Assembly (NCBI GenBank): GCA_017893485.1
Contig: CM030363.1
Location: 111,409,073 to 111,473,072, forward strand
Direction of reading: 5' to 3'
Source of the DNA: Hemerocallis citrina
Lineage: Eukaryota > Streptophyta > Magnoliopsida > Asparagales > Asphodelaceae
DNA length: 64,000 nt
Below, piece after piece: positions 33,016 to 44,745 of this stretch. A model generated the notes under the pieces. It did no database searches and was not told where the DNA came from. It worked only from the letters and a program-made list of their open reading frames with translations. A program made the position numbers and the translations under genes. Within the stretch, counting starts at the first letter, position 1, and the number at the start of each line of letters is the position of its first letter.

Positions 33016-33780
33016 TTGGCTTTTGTTGAGTTGAAGAATAGATTGACGTCAGCGCCTGTGTTGACTATTCCAGATGGTTTAGATGGATTTATAATTCACT
33101 GTGATGCTTCTGGTAAGGGTCTTGGAGCAGTTATTATGCTGAAGGGCCATGTCGTTGCGTATGCATCGAGGCTGTTGAGGCCGCATGAAAAGAACTATCC
33201 TACTCATGACTTGGAGTTAGCGGCAGTGATCTAGCTTTGAAGCTGTTGAGACATTATTTACTTGGAGAACACGTGCAGATCTTTACAGACCACAAAAGTC
33301 TCAAGTATTTTTTCAACCAGAAGAAATTAAACATGAGACAAAGGCGATGGTTGGAGCTTATGGCCGATTATGACATCAGTTTGCAATACCATCCTGGTAA
33401 AGTAAACTTGGTGCCAGATGCTTTGAGCAGGAGACCGGCAGTTATGTTTCTTACTCAGCAGAGTGATCTCATTGAGCAGATGAGGAGGTTGGATTTGGAG
33501 GTTTTGTTGCCGAGTTCTGGTCGGAGTTGTCTGGCGCTCCAGCTTCAGTCTTCTCTTGTTGATCAGATTAAGGAGGCTCGGGCTAGTGATGCGCAGTTGC
33601 AGGGTTTTCGAGCTGAGGTTGAGTCTGGGTCCAGAACAGACATGATTATTCATGCCGATGGTTCGCTTCGTTTTGGTTCCCGGTTGTGTTTCCCTAAGGG
33701 TGAAGTTCGTCAGAGGTTGCTTAAGGAAGCTCATAAGTCCTCGTACTCTATCCATCCTGCTAGTACTAAGATGTATTGAG
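33016..33780 (+). pseudogene. Element B RNase H and IN zinc-domain region
   Basis: [19 protein letters not shown], then [36 protein letters not shown] and LELAAVI with a stop at 33232; next HYLLGEHVQIFTDHKSLKYF and GKVNLVPDALSRRPA. After that the frame stays open through a linker and the start of the integrase zinc region (EAHKSSYSIHPASTKMY, stop at 33778). The catalytic D, E and D residues of RNase H are recognisable. Confidence 0.88.
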
Positions 33781-34660
33781 ATTTGAAGCTTCATTTCTGG
33801 TGACATGGTATGAAAAGGGCTATAGCTCAGTTTGTTGCTCAATGTTTGATCTGTCAGCAGGTTAAGGCAGAGCATCAGAGAACCGCTGGACTTCTTCAAC
33901 TGCTTCCTATTCTGGAGTGGAAGTAGGAACATATCACCATGGATTTTGTGACTGCTTCGCCGAGGAGTCCTAAGGGTCACAATGCTGTTTGGGTGACTGT
34001 CGAAAATTTGACGAAGAGTGCTCACTTCATTCCCTTTCGTGTTGGTTAGTCTACTGAAAACCTTGCTGAGAAGTAAATGCAAGAGATTGTAAGGCTTCAT
34101 GGGGTTCCAGTTAGTATAGTATCTGACAGGGATACGAGATTCATATCTCAGTTTTGGGAGAGTCTTCAGGCTAGTTTGGAGAGTAAGTTGAAGTTTAGTA
34201 CAGCTTTTCATCTCCAGACTGATGGACAGTCAGAGCAGACTATTCAGATTCTTAAGGACATGTTGCGATCCTGTATGTTGCAGTTCAGTGGATCTTGTGA
34301 GGACCATCTGCATCTCGTAGAGTTCTCGTACAATAAAAGATTTTAGTCCGGTCTTAAAGCTGCATCGTTGAGGCACTTTTTGGACGTAAATGCAGATCAC
34401 CAGTGTAGTGGGATGACATTGGTGAGAGGCAGTTGTTGGGTCCGGAGTTGATCACCAGGACAGTTGATGCCGTGACTCATATCAGAAAGCATCTTCAGGC
34501 AGCTCAGGATAGGCAGAGGCGATGGGCTGATGTCCATTGGAGGGCTTTGGAGTTTGTTGTTGGTGACCATGTTTTCTTTAAAGTATCGCCGTGAAGCGGT
34601 GTCATTCGGTTCGGTGGTGGGGGTAAGCTTAGCCCTAGGTTTATTGGACCATTTGAGATT
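33781..34660 (+). pseudogene. Element B integrase core
   Basis: CLICQQVKAEHQRTAGLLQ (zinc HHCC end), a stop, ITMDFVTASPRSPKGHNAV with the first Asp, VTVENLTKSAHFIPF, VRLHGVPVSIVSDRDTRFI with the second Asp, STAFHLQTDGQSEQTIQIL with the Glu-equivalent position read as Gln in QSEQT, and EDHLHLVEFSYN. Stops or frameshifts occur around 33928, 34050, 34074 and 34344, and the C-terminal part to 34660 is shifted. Confidence 0.87.
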
Positions 34661-34975
34661 TTGGAGCGAGTACGCAATGTGGCCTATAGTCTTGTTTTGC
34701 CGCCAGCATTATCAGGAGTGCATGATGTTTTCCATGTCTCACAACTCAGGAGATATATCCGTGATGAGAGTCACGTGATCGACTACTCTGAGTTGACCGT
34801 GTGGCCGGATTTGACTTGTGAGATTCCTCCAGTTGCTATTGTGGATCGGCGGGAGAAAGTGCTTAAGAACAAGGTCATCAAGTTGGTTCATATTGCTTGG
34901 AATCCTCACTCGCCTAATGAGTCGACTTGGGAGCTGGAGGAGGAGATTTAGTTGAAGTTTCCTCACTTGTTTGAG
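34661..34975 (+). pseudogene. Element B integrase C-terminus with chromodomain
   Basis: The segment reads SGVHDVFHVSQLRRYIRDES, then PPVAIVDRREKVLKNKVI and the chromodomain core WNPHSPNESTWELEEEI, a stop, then LKFPHLFE. VHxVFHVSxLRKY followed by V...RxxVKVxWxxHxxEEATWE is the chromovirus signature. The chromodomain is thought to steer integration to chromatin with particular histone marks. Confidence 0.9.
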
Positions 34976-35074
34976 TAGCTTTTTGTTTTGTTTTGTTTCT
35001 TTTCTTTCGGGGTTACCCTATGTATCTTCTTTTTGAATTCGAGAACGAAATTCTTTTTGTTAGGTGGGTAGGAT
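34976..35074 (+). other. Untranslated 3' region and polypurine tract of element B
   Basis: A T-rich stretch after the chromodomain, then AGGTGGGTAGGAT (35062-35074) directly before the 3' LTR. This purine run would prime plus-strand DNA synthesis. Confidence 0.8.
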
Positions 35075-38000
35075 TGTAACCCCTGTTTTTCGTTTTTCGT
35101 ATTCTTGATGTATTTTTCTTCTTCTTGAGTATCTGTACTCTCTTATGTTTTTCTTGGACCGTAAATTGGAGTTATTTTCAATATATATTCATCTTATTTC
35201 ATTTTGAGCTCCTTATATTTGATTTGTTTGTCTTTTTGCTTCATTCTCCAACGGTTGTTGTTCTTTTCCTCTTTACTTAATTATTGTTCTCTTTATTTTG
35301 CTCTTGGGTGTTCATGGTGTTTTGGTTGGCTACCCTATTCCTAATCCTATTGCTTTTTATCCCTAATTGATCACCAAAGCCAAATTAACCTACAATCCTA
35401 TTTTGAATCCTATACAAATTGACCCTAATCAACCCTATTTGGATAAATCCTATTTCTCCTCCTATTGGATCCAATTAAACCCAAATACCCAATTACCCAC
35501 ATCCTATTACTAACCCTAAACCAAAACCCTATATAATCTCTCATCTCTCTCCCTCACCTAACCTCCCTCTCTCTCTCCCTGACTGCACCACAACCCCAGC
35601 CGACCCCACCTTCGGCTGCATAACCCCCGATCATCCCCCTCACCAATTGCACCCGACCCCCATCCCGACCATCTCCACTCGATCGACTTCCCCCTAGCCG
35701 ATCGACCACCATAGCTCGAGCACCTCCATCCTCCATTCATCCTCGGCTCCCTCTCCCCCCTGGCTGTCCGCCGGCGTCGACCAGGAGCAGTAGCCGGTAG
35801 CCAAGAGGCAGCCACCCGATGCTCTCTCTCTTGGTCTCTCTCTCTTTTGCTTCGTCTTTGCACGTGCATGCAATTTGCACGTGGGTTGTTTCGGTTCATG
35901 GATTTGTTCGTTGCCGGGATTCGTTCCCGTTATTCTTGGTGTTCTTCATTTTTGTCTTCGTTAAGGCAAGTAACTTGTACTCAAATTGCTTTGTATGATA
36001 CAAGTCAAAAATACCGCGTATAGTGTAGTTGGGTTCTAGAGACAACTCGCATGTCTGCTATCTTTGATGGGTTTTGTCTCTATAGTTCTATTTGACCACA
36101 GTTTCCTCACGACACAAAAATCGACATGAAAACAACTAGGTTTGACCATTCTTGATCTATTCATATATGTGAGAAAATTAGGTGAAATTATGTGTGGTGA
36201 GATCTATGTGATATGATGGTTGTGAATATGTTATATACTCTATTTCATGATGTTTGGACACTTGGTAGACTCTATACCATGTTTGATCGTGATTGGAACG
36301 AGTTTCGCGTGGTTTATGTTGGTTTTGTTTTCAAGAGAAAATCTGTATTTGTCGAGGATCAGTATTGATTTGTATTTTAGACCCTATTAAGGTCAGAATT
36401 CTTAATTTTTGTATTAGACAGGAATTGTAGAGAAATTTGTCTTCTTTCCAAATTTTCTGACAGAGATCGATTTCGTTTTTATATGAGTGAGTTATGGCTA
36501 TTTTACTATAGAGGTGTATTCTATTTCCAGATTTCGTTTCTTGATGATTTTGATGATTAAACTATTTTGATACTATTCCTAAATATATTATTTTGATTTG
36601 AAACTTTGTACAGTATTCCTATAACTATCTAAGGATTACCCAGAATTTTTGTGGATTTTATTGATGAGTTTTATACGCCGTTTCAAGCTTGTTTATGAAA
36701 GCTATACTTGTTGTATTTTGTTCGCTGTTCTGTAAAAAAATCGTATTTTCACCATATTTTCTTTTACTGTATGGAAAATCTTTGTGAAATATGAAAGTTA
36801 TCTTATTTTTTGTATTTTCATCTCCCTTTGACGGATTTGGATTTAGTTTTACGGTTTGCGAGATATTGATGTTTTCGTATAGCAGTGTTGGGAATTCCAG
36901 ATGTGCCAAAGTATCGTTTCTTGATGGTTTCTGATTTTTGTTGACTGAACTACTTTTACTGGAATATTATGAAACTTTATATTCCGATACTAGACATATA
37001 GGGGATTACCCCAGATTTTTAATGGGTTTATTTGAGGAGTTTTAATGCTGTTTTCCTATCATTGAATACGATTTACTGATTTCTGGCTGAACATATTTTC
37101 TGGATTCAAATCAGTTTTGAGTTATGATTTTGTGAAATACTATTTGACTTATATATAATCGCTGGATTCATGTGGAAGTTTTTTTTCCAAATTCTCTGAC
37201 GGATTCATATTTGGATTTCTGTAGTAACGGGAATCACTATTTTAGTACTGTACTGTCATGCTGTCCTGAATATGAACATACACTGTCTTGCTCGTTTATG
37301 TGACCGTATATCATCTATGCATGTTTATTTGTTTCCTTGAACCAAATATTGATTATACCATGATAGTTTGACACTATTTCATGCACTATCATGTCTGTTA
37401 ATAACCATAATAAAAGTGATCAAGCCGGGGTTTCTTAAGGGAAGATCTAGTAGTGAAAAATATGGAAATGTGTACTTGGAAGGGAACTAGTGTTCCATAC
37501 TGTTACTGTTACAGTTACTTTTACTGCTACTGCTACTGTTAATTTTTCCTGCTACTGCTACCATTACTGATACCTAAGTACGCTGCCCCATTATGGTCCA
37601 CAATGAAATCTAAAAGCGGAACTGTTTATTGTAGCAACCATATGTTATATTTTGGGGCGCATGAAGTGCTACCTAGCTAGTAATATACACAAGACTGTAA
37701 GAACATAAGACTGATACTGTTGGACTGATACTATTATACTATTACGCTGATATACTGAGCTTACAGTTACTGGACACTGTTAGTTGCCATATGACACTAT
37801 ATGTGACACATTCATTTGTACTGTTAGTATACCATACTAGTTAACTTTGTTTTACTGATTCATGCTAGTTATTACTGTTGGTGCATTATACCATGCTATA
37901 TTTATTTCCGCTGTTATTTTAGATTTGACTATTCCATGAACTTATATCCTACATTATAAGTGGCCCGTAACTTGCATTGACGGATACTTGTTTTCTCTTT

Positions 38001-38409
38001 CCTTCTCCTGCAATTATTAATTGCAGATCGGGATGGTCAACTGCCCGACGGCATTGGCAAAATGAGATATTAGTGCTGGATTTCTTGCTTATTAGTATTA
38101 CTGTTATTGTTGCTTTGAATAATGTATTTTGAGTACTTGGAAGATTACTTTGTATTTGGGCAATGTGACCCAGGATATTTGACTTGTCCAGACTCTGATT
38201 TATTTGAGCTTAATGTATTTTGTTTCAAGTAAATTCTTTTCGTTTATTAATTCAATTTTGCATGTGTGGTCGGCTCTTTTATTTCCGACTCTAATTATTT
38301 TGTGAGATGTTGTAAAGATTCCTGAACAGATTATGGATGATGCAAATCATTTGCTGGGTTGAGTCGCGTATCTGTATTCCGTATTCTTTTTGGGAAGTGA
38401 GGCATGACA
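35075..38409 (+). repeat. 3' LTR of element B
   Basis: TGTAACCCCTGTTTTTCG ... GAAGTGAGGCATGACA, 3335 bp, colinear with the 5' LTR, with differences including a ~60-bp extra stretch near 38265-38330 (GTGTGGTCGGCTCTTTTATT). TATA box at 35529-35537. Frames antisense to the leader are not genes. Confidence 0.92.
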
Positions 38410-39903
38410 CTAACAGTTGTCGGTCTCGTGATCGTGGTCACGATGGAACTGGCAATAGAACCTTCTATCCCTCTTCCTGTTCCCATTGTTGGATCAAGGG
38501 GGATGTCAGATCAGGCCCTATTCCTCCACCTCCATGAGAATGGCAAAGATACTCGCATTAAGCGAAGTGAACTTCTTAAACCGGGGCACTGGGGGAGGAT
38601 GTCTCTGTGTGGTGTCTTTTTAGGCCATCTTCGGGGCTTCAGAACTGTCCATCTTCCTTTTCCCCTTGGGGTAAATTCTTTTCAGCCTCTCGAATGTATG
38701 GCTTGCTCGGCTCGAAAGTATTTCTCGCTCCGAAGAAGGAGGTCAGGGAAATCCGAGGGAGACTTCTTTGGCTAGGGAGATTTTCAAAAGGTCATGTCGG
38801 ACATTATAAGCTGTCGCGACATCAGCGCCGAGGGAGGAGATAGACATGGCTTCCGCGATGAATCTTTGGATGAAATCCCAGAGGGAACCCCCATCTTTCT
38901 ACTTCAAATTGAGTAGGGTGGTGCTGCCTTGCAGCTGGTCACGAAGTAGGCAAGGAATCTATCCTCGAGCTGGTCGAACGAGAAGATGGAGTTTTGGGCA
39001 AGTTGGGAGTACCATTCTCACGCGGAACCTCATAGCATGGCGGGGAAAGCACGACAGAGGAAGGCATACAAAGCGCTATAAATCATCATGAGGGTTTTAA
39101 ACCCCTCAATATGATCAGTCGGGTCTGATTCCCCATTGTAGGTCTTGAAGGTGGGAGGCTTGAAGCTCCTTGGGATCGGGGCTTCAAAGTTGTCGAAGGA
39201 GAAAGGAGGTCGGACCGAATTGTACCCTCGGCCTGATTGCCTCTCGCCTTCTCCTATTCGGGCTAGCCGATCTTCCATTTCCTGCAGTCGCATAAGGATC
39301 TAAACGACTGCGTCTTCTTATCCCTCTGATGGGGTCGATTCAAGACTCTTCGTTCTCGGTCACTCTGATACGAGGGTTGTCATTGATATGATCGTTCCTA
39401 GCTTCGCCTCAGAGATCTTGGAGGACCTTGTTCTGAGACTCTTGGAACTCAGCCCTCATCACGTGGCCCCCTATCTCCGTGACAATTTGGGGGTCGGCGA
39501 TACCTTGTGGACAGACTACGCTCTTTCTCCCTGCCGTGGGAGGAGTGATGGTTGTGGCTCAGAGGGTGATCGGAGGGTCCTACATTTCTAGAGCAGTTGA
39601 GGCAATGACGAAGGTCATCCTCATCTTTCTGATTGTTGATAAGATTCTGGAGGTCTGAAACCACTGAACGCTTTGTCCTTCGAGCGACTGACCAGGAGGC
39701 ACTCGGAACTGTCATCTGTTGTCGTTTGTCGTGATGTTATTGCGACCCCTGAGTAGCTGCACGTCTATGTGATGGACGTGGAGAAGGAGGTGGGGGGGGG
39801 GGGGGTCAGCATGATGCCCCATGGTAACGATTTTCTTAGCCCTGGGGGCCATGGGAGAAGGAAGCTACGTGGCTATATATGAGGTCGGAGGCTGGATCTA
39901 TCG
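38410..39903 (-). pseudogene. Tat gag (N-terminal and central) and leader
   Basis: The central retro-gag region at 39293-39030 reads IPRSFKPPTFKTYNGESDPT then DHIEGFKTLMMIYSALYAFL and CRAFPAML. This matches the Tat gag phrase 'PxFKxPxxxxYDGxxDPxDHLxxFxTxM...LCRxFPxTL'. The N-terminal, low-complexity part lies at 39715-39449. Downstream gag (38410-39000) is badly decayed. A G-run (39792-39805) interrupts the leader. Confidence 0.8.
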
Positions 39904-39925
39904 TTTCCCATAAATGGAGTCAATC
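39904..39925 (-). other. Degenerate Tat primer-binding region
   Basis: TTTCCCATAAATGGAGTCAATC on the plus strand is a decayed version of the TTCCCACAGACGGCGCCAA block at 51109-51127. In both cases it sits next to the LTR start, and the CAATC/TG junction is the same. Confidence 0.65.
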
Positions 39926-40629
39926 TGATGCTGCTATTGTTTTGGGGTGGGAAGAACAGATGATGAGTTCTTTTGTTGGATTGAAAACACAGGTCACAAC
40001 TATAGATATGATCCTGATGAGAGGCTATTATGATTGGAATATGTGGATCTGGTGGAGGTTATCGGCCGCGTGCACCTGCAAAAAGCCTGAAACACAGGGA
40101 GTAATCCCGGCGATATGTCCTCTGACGATCAAGTTAGCAACCGAGGATAATAATAGGGATTAGTGGCCAAAGATTGATTACCTTGTAACCGTGAAGGTGA
40201 ACTTGTATTTATAGGCCAGTGGTAAATTTGTTAGGAAAAGATTCCTTACTGCCTAATCAGATCCCATGGATTAGGGGTACAATGGAGTAATTATATGGGA
40301 TTTGGTAACCAGCCACAAATGGTTGGTCAGCTCTTCCTTGGCGGGCCGAGCCGAGATGATAGGCCTGTGGACGGCCCATGAGCTCTTTCCGGGCCTGCAG
40401 CTCCCCATTAGAATGTTATCTTGACCCTAAGAACCTCGAGATCTGTGAAAAATCATGAGGTGCAGATTAGTCACGGTTTTCACCATCATCATAAGTCCCC
40501 CACTCTCGGAGGTGAGATCTCAGTCTCCTTCGAGGAGTAGGTAACTTTATAGGAAAATCACGTCGGCATGGAGGCATGTTTATCGCAGTGACATTAGATT
40601 CCTAAATAGGTGGTCACGGTTACACAACA
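39926..40629 (-). repeat. 5' LTR of the Tat element
   Basis: About 704 bp. It shares with the element E LTR the order CCTGCAAAAAG..., GGGA(G)TAATCCCGGCGA..., a TATTTATAGG block (a minus-strand CCTATAAATA TATA box, 40206-40215) and repeated TAATCAGAT-like text. The outer end is tentatively set at ACACAACA (40629), which would give TGTTGTGT on the coding strand. It is much more diverged than the element E LTRs. Confidence 0.65.
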
Positions 40630-40652
40630 AGTTTGAATTTAACTTCCCGAAC

Positions 40653-40825
40653 TTTATTTATTTATTTATTTATATTTTATATTTTCAACAAGATCATAGA
40701 CACACAGACAGACCACGCATACACACTCTCGCAATAATCTCATAATAAAGGGATTATGCAAGCGGAGATTGAACCTCCAATTTTTTGCTCACTATCTAGG
40801 AGGCTTACCACTAGACTACAATAAC
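40653..40825 (-). mobile_element. tRNA-derived SINE
   Basis: Read on the minus strand, TAGTCTAGTGGTAA (40818-40805) matches an RNA polymerase III box A and GGTTCAATCTCC (40775-40764) matches box B, about 30 bp apart. A ~100-bp unrelated body follows, then a (TAAA)n tail at the plus-strand left end (40653-40672). This is the normal layout of plant SINEs. The tRNA-like part is too degenerate to be a tRNA gene. I could not find a clear TSD. Confidence 0.65.
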
Positions 40826-41369
40826 TATAATTTTCCTGTATATATAATAAGAAGTTACATTTAGTATCCAAATAAAAAGAACTAAGAGCTCTCTATCTAT
40901 TTGAGATATGATTGTAATCAGAAAGAAAGAATGAAATAAATAAATAAAGGAAGAGATATGATTGTAATCAGAAAGAAAGAAGGAAAGATGGAAAGAAAGG
41001 AAGAGAGAGAGATTAAGAGAATTTCTTTACTATGTAATTAATATTGGCTACGAAAAATCTTTTTCTTCATCATTCTACCACATTTCTTATTGTTGCTAGA
41101 CCAATTGATCTTGTCGAATTCTCCAGAAAAGAAGGGTTGAGTTGTATCAGAGCAATAATTAGAAGATCTATCCAATGTTCAAGATGTCTACCTCCGACAC
41201 CACTTCAACATCTCAAATCTCATATTCAGCTATACAAAATCAGTATTCAAACCGTTAGATGTGATCTACAAGATCTAGTACAACAGTTTCATGGAGGAGG
41301 TTTTTAAGAATCTCCTACCAACTCCAACATCCAACCTCCTACCATGTGCATGAGAGATATAGTCATTGC
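40826..41369 (+). other. AT-rich region with a PBS-like site; possible LTR relic
   Basis: A ~50-bp phrase GAGATATGATTGTAATCAGA plus AAGAAAGAA is duplicated near 40903 and 40955. At 41142-41154 TTGTATCAGAGCA differs by one base from an initiator-Met PBS. Just downstream an ATG opens MSTSDTTSTSQISYSAIQNQ before a stop. I read this as the end of an LTR plus leader of a plus-strand retroelement, but the LTR boundaries are not visible. Confidence 0.35.
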
Positions 41370-42693
41370 TTTAGCACTAGCAAACTCCCAAGTGTGGGTA
41401 GATATCTTAATTCATTTGCTTCCCTTCTAACTTAAATTTAACCACCTATTCCCTTGAGATTCAACCACACCCCACAGTGTTTCCATCCACTAGGTACCAA
41501 GAACTAGTTGTCAACTTTCCATGGGTAGAACAATTAAGTTTGCAACAATAGGTACACCTTGGAATAGAAAAGTCACATACTCACAAAGTCCTTTACATCT
41601 AAAGTTTCTCACCCCGGGCCATTATCACTTCCAAGCTAACATTAGTATTCACAGGAAGCTGAGTTCTCTGTACTATCTTAGGATTAATGAAGTTAGGGTA
41701 GCGGTAGAACCACTATCTAAGAGAGCACCTACACTTTTAGAAGCAATGAGATCTTGTAATCTGACAGTTCGTGAATTGTTAGCTCCAAGAGCACATCAAG
41801 AAATATAGCAGCCACGGAATGTCGATTTCCAAAATTTGAGATAAGGGTGGTTTTAGAACTAGTGATCCCTTCCACCATCTACACCTCTGCATCTTCTTAC
41901 AGATAATCTACTGAATCTTCTTTCAAATTTTCCACATATTTCTCACACCAACGGATGCAAAGACCCTTCGATATTCTCTCCTGAGAATACATAGCAAAAT
42001 GGGGGTCTCTCATTGAAGTGTTCCCTTTGGGATCATATGACTTGAACTAGTAAGAAGTTTTGGAACTGTATATTGACAATTAGCAATGGGAACTTCTGGG
42101 TATGCATAAGGAATATTGGGAGGGAGTTTATAAGTAGATGTTCTTGACCAACTCTTCTTGTGACATGACAATATGGTTTCTCTAACAACTCTCTCCATAA
42201 GCCACCAATACAGTTTGGGGATGTTTAACCCTCACTTCATTTTTTATTTCCTCGTTCAATCCAGACAGGTGACAACTAACTAATGAAGATACATGTACTG
42301 GCTTAATGAGGTGACTAAATTTGATGAACACTTTATCATACTCCTCTGGTGATCCAGTCTGCTGCAACTTACACAAAGTATCTTCAGGGTCATAGAGCTC
42401 ACCTGCCTTTAGGTGAAGCAACATCACTCTTTTTAACAAGTTCTTAAGAAATATAACAAGAAATATAACCCACTTCTTGCTTCTCAAACCGCTTCCACCA
42501 TATTATAGTTTCTCCCCTAAGATAGTACAAACTAAATGATCATTCATCATCCTCATCTGGTTTTGTGTAAAAGTTTTGTGCAAGGTAATAAATCCAGTTT
42601 GCAGTATCCCCAGTGCCATCAAAAGTGGGTAAGCCAATCTTAGGGTGTTCAGGAAAGAAATGTACCACAACTTTGACATTCCCTATCCCTTAA
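41370..42693 (-). pseudogene. Chromovirus gag-protease relic
   Basis: Minus-strand order: HPKIGLPTFDGTGDTANWI (about 42645-42590), LKAGELYDPEDTLCKLQQTG then SPEEYDKVFIKFSHL and LSGLNEEIKNEVRVKHPQT (42490-42200), a variable linker, a decayed zinc region SKGLCIRWCEKYVE (about 41965, family CxxCDEKYxPGHxC), then protease LLDSGST (about 41710) and LPVNTNVSLEVIMARGEKL then VLPMES and VLGT. The wording fits chromovirus lineages with a single CCHC finger (Reina/Galadriel-like), not Tekay. There is no RT beyond about 41370. It is cut at 42693 by LTR D. Confidence 0.75.
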
Positions 42694-43722
42694 TGTAACC
42701 CCTATAATTCATTTTGTATTTTTATTTGTATTTAATTAAATTCATGGGCATTTTATTTTATTTCTGATTTTGTTGATTTTCGTCGCTTTGAATTATATGT
42801 TGTTGTTCTCCTTGTGATTCATTTCTGTTTGATTTAGCCTTATTATTCTCATTTGTTTGACCTACAAATTTGTTCTTGTCTTTGTTATTGTTTAAACCTA
42901 TTTCATGGCCTAATTGCCTCTTATTGGACTCTTTTCATCCTATTGGATACTACCCAGTTAATCCAAACCCATATTGACTCTATATAACCCTCCTAATTGT
43001 ACCCTAACCTTAATTACCAAACCATAATATTCTCTCTCTCCCCTAGCCGTCATCTACCTCCCGACCATTCTCTCTCCTCCTTGTTGTCGTCGTCCTTGAT
43101 CTCCGACGCCGGCATACCACCCACCGCAACCCCCTATCCTCTGCCCCTCTCCGCCACACGCCCCCTGTGTAGCCCTCGTTGCTGTCGTCGAGCAGCAACG
43201 CAGCGCCGCTCATCCTCTCCCCTATCGTCTTTTTTGCCGAGGCCGGCAGTGGTTGCCATCGTCCGCCTCACTGTGGTCGACAATTGCCACCAGCGCCGAC
43301 CATCTTCCCCTACCGTGCCGTCGTCTTCCCGTGTTGCTGTCGTCCACCCTTCCTGTTGTGTGCTACCTTGTTGTGTGCGTGTGAGCAGCGTGCGTCGCTT
43401 GTGCACGTGTTTTGGTTGGTGTGGATTCTCGCTTCTTGTTCGTTGTGTTTGTTGTTCGGGATCCGTTCCCGTTATTCTTCCGTCTTCGACGTCGTCGTTT
43501 TCAGGCAAGTAGCTTGTATGTATTTTTTTTGTCATTCAAGTTAAATACCATAAGTTGTCTCGGATGAAATTTTTAGTACCCTCATGATGACCATATTTTG
43601 TTAGTTGATCCCTTACTTCATCTCTTGATCATGAGTAGTTCACAGCAGTTGACACCCGTTGCATGAAAACAATTAGGTTAGATGGACATCTTGTTGTATG
43701 TGCTTGTCGTGACATATCGTAT

Positions 43723-44503
43723 TGTTACCGCTAAATCTGGTGTGGGGGTAAACAGACAGAATTTGTGAATTCGAGGAAAACCTGAATAACAAAACCAAAC
43801 CTGATCCGTCGGAGATTGATCGTTGGCTCCCGCCATTAACCTGCAAAAAGTGCGAGACACCGGGGGGGATCCCGGCGACGCACCCTCCGACGCTCAAGTC
43901 AGTAATCAGAAATGATTAAGAAAGAGCGTAAATTGAGAAAATACTGATTACCTCGCAATGGAGATGGATGGGGGGTATTTATAGGCGTCTTAGGGACTGG
44001 TTTTAGGAATGTAATCCCCGTGATTAGATAAGGAATATTCCTCGTAATCAGATAAGGCATGTAATCTGATAAGGTATATTCCCTGTAATCAGTTAAGGAA
44101 TTTAATCCCTAATCCCCAGTGAAAAGATAGATGTGAATCATGGCCGTTGATTTAGATCTAATCAGGGACCTTGATTGTATCTTGCTGGATCGGGCATGCA
44201 GCGGGTTGGAACCCGTACCCAGTTGACGTGGATCCGTTCATGAGTTATTGGGCTTTGAATAAAGACCCAGTTCCCATTTCAGACCCGTTTGTAGGCAAAA
44301 TTACCGTTTCACCCCTGAGCATTAAGATTCGTGTCCGATGTGAACGGTCCCGATTTAATCCTATTTTTAGCCATATCACGTATGTTGTAGATGATTGCTA
44401 CATGGATGTTTGTATGATGTGTTATCTTATTATAGACTATTTATTCACATGCCATGCTGATTTGAGTGACCCATATGCCATGCTCTGTATGCCATCTTAG
44501 ATT
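43723..44503 (-). repeat. 3' LTR of element E
   Basis: 781 bp, TGTTACCGCTAAATC ... GCCATCTTAGATT. The only difference from the partner repeat that I found is GGGGGGG versus GGAGGGG near 43860/51267. A minus-strand TATA box (CCTATAAATA, 43976-43985) lies inside. The 109-codon frame at 44171-44500 is duplicated in the other LTR and is not a gene. Confidence 0.9.
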
Positions 44504-44714
44504 AAATAAAAAAACAATTAAATAATTAAATAAATAAATTAAATAATACCTGTACACGTGGCGCGATCGTGTGCGTTGATCACGATCAAGCGAACGCGCA
44601 TCGGGAGGAGGAAGAGGAGGCCATTTTTTGGTGTAAGAGGGTCGGTTCCATGAACGCTCGGCAAAAATTGGCGAAGTCCACGTGGACGCCACGTGGCAAG
44701 TCAAAGGTTGACTT

Positions 44715-44745
<31 letters not shown>

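Larger units (their letters stand above)
26924..38409 (+). mobile_element. Full-length Tekay-like chromovirus (element B), coding region broken
   Basis: 11,486 bp with TSD CTAAC (26919-26923 and 38410-38414). 5' LTR 26924-30160, PBS 30171-30183, gag-PR-RT-RNase H-IN-chromodomain 30334-34975, polypurine tract 35062-35074, 3' LTR 35075-38409. Very long LTRs (3237 and 3335 bp), domain order with IN last, and a C-terminal chromodomain place it with Tekay/Del chromoviruses. The LTRs differ at several positions per 100 bp by eye, so the insertion is not recent. Multiple stops, frameshifts and two intron-like inserts prevent a continuous polyprotein. Confidence 0.92.
18861..40629 (-). mobile_element. 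Tat-lineage Ty3/gypsy retrotransposon (decayed, interrupted)
   Basis: Minus-strand element: 5' LTR (about 39926-40629), degenerate PBS (39904-39925), gag (38410-39715 and 26604-26923), protease (about 22100-22466), RT, RNase H, a second archaeal-type RNase H, and integrase (18861-19899). The second RNase H between RNase H and IN is a hallmark of the Tat lineage. It is split by solo LTR C (22472-26598) in protease and by element B (26924-38409) in gag. Joining across LTR C restores the ...PHCDALVISL reading, which confirms the insertion. The 3' end is cut off at 18861 by copia DNA. Confidence 0.85.

Noticed and set aside
33327..34211. 294-codon minus-strand frame
   Set aside because: Exact shadow of the RNase H/integrase coding strand of element B.
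40764..40818. tRNA gene on the minus strand
   Set aside because: Boxes A and B match but the stems do not pair well, and a non-tRNA body and TAAA tail follow, as in a SINE.
44171..44500. 109-codon frame, identical at 51578-51907
   Set aside because: The identity comes from the two LTRs of element E; it lies antisense to the element and looks like no protein.
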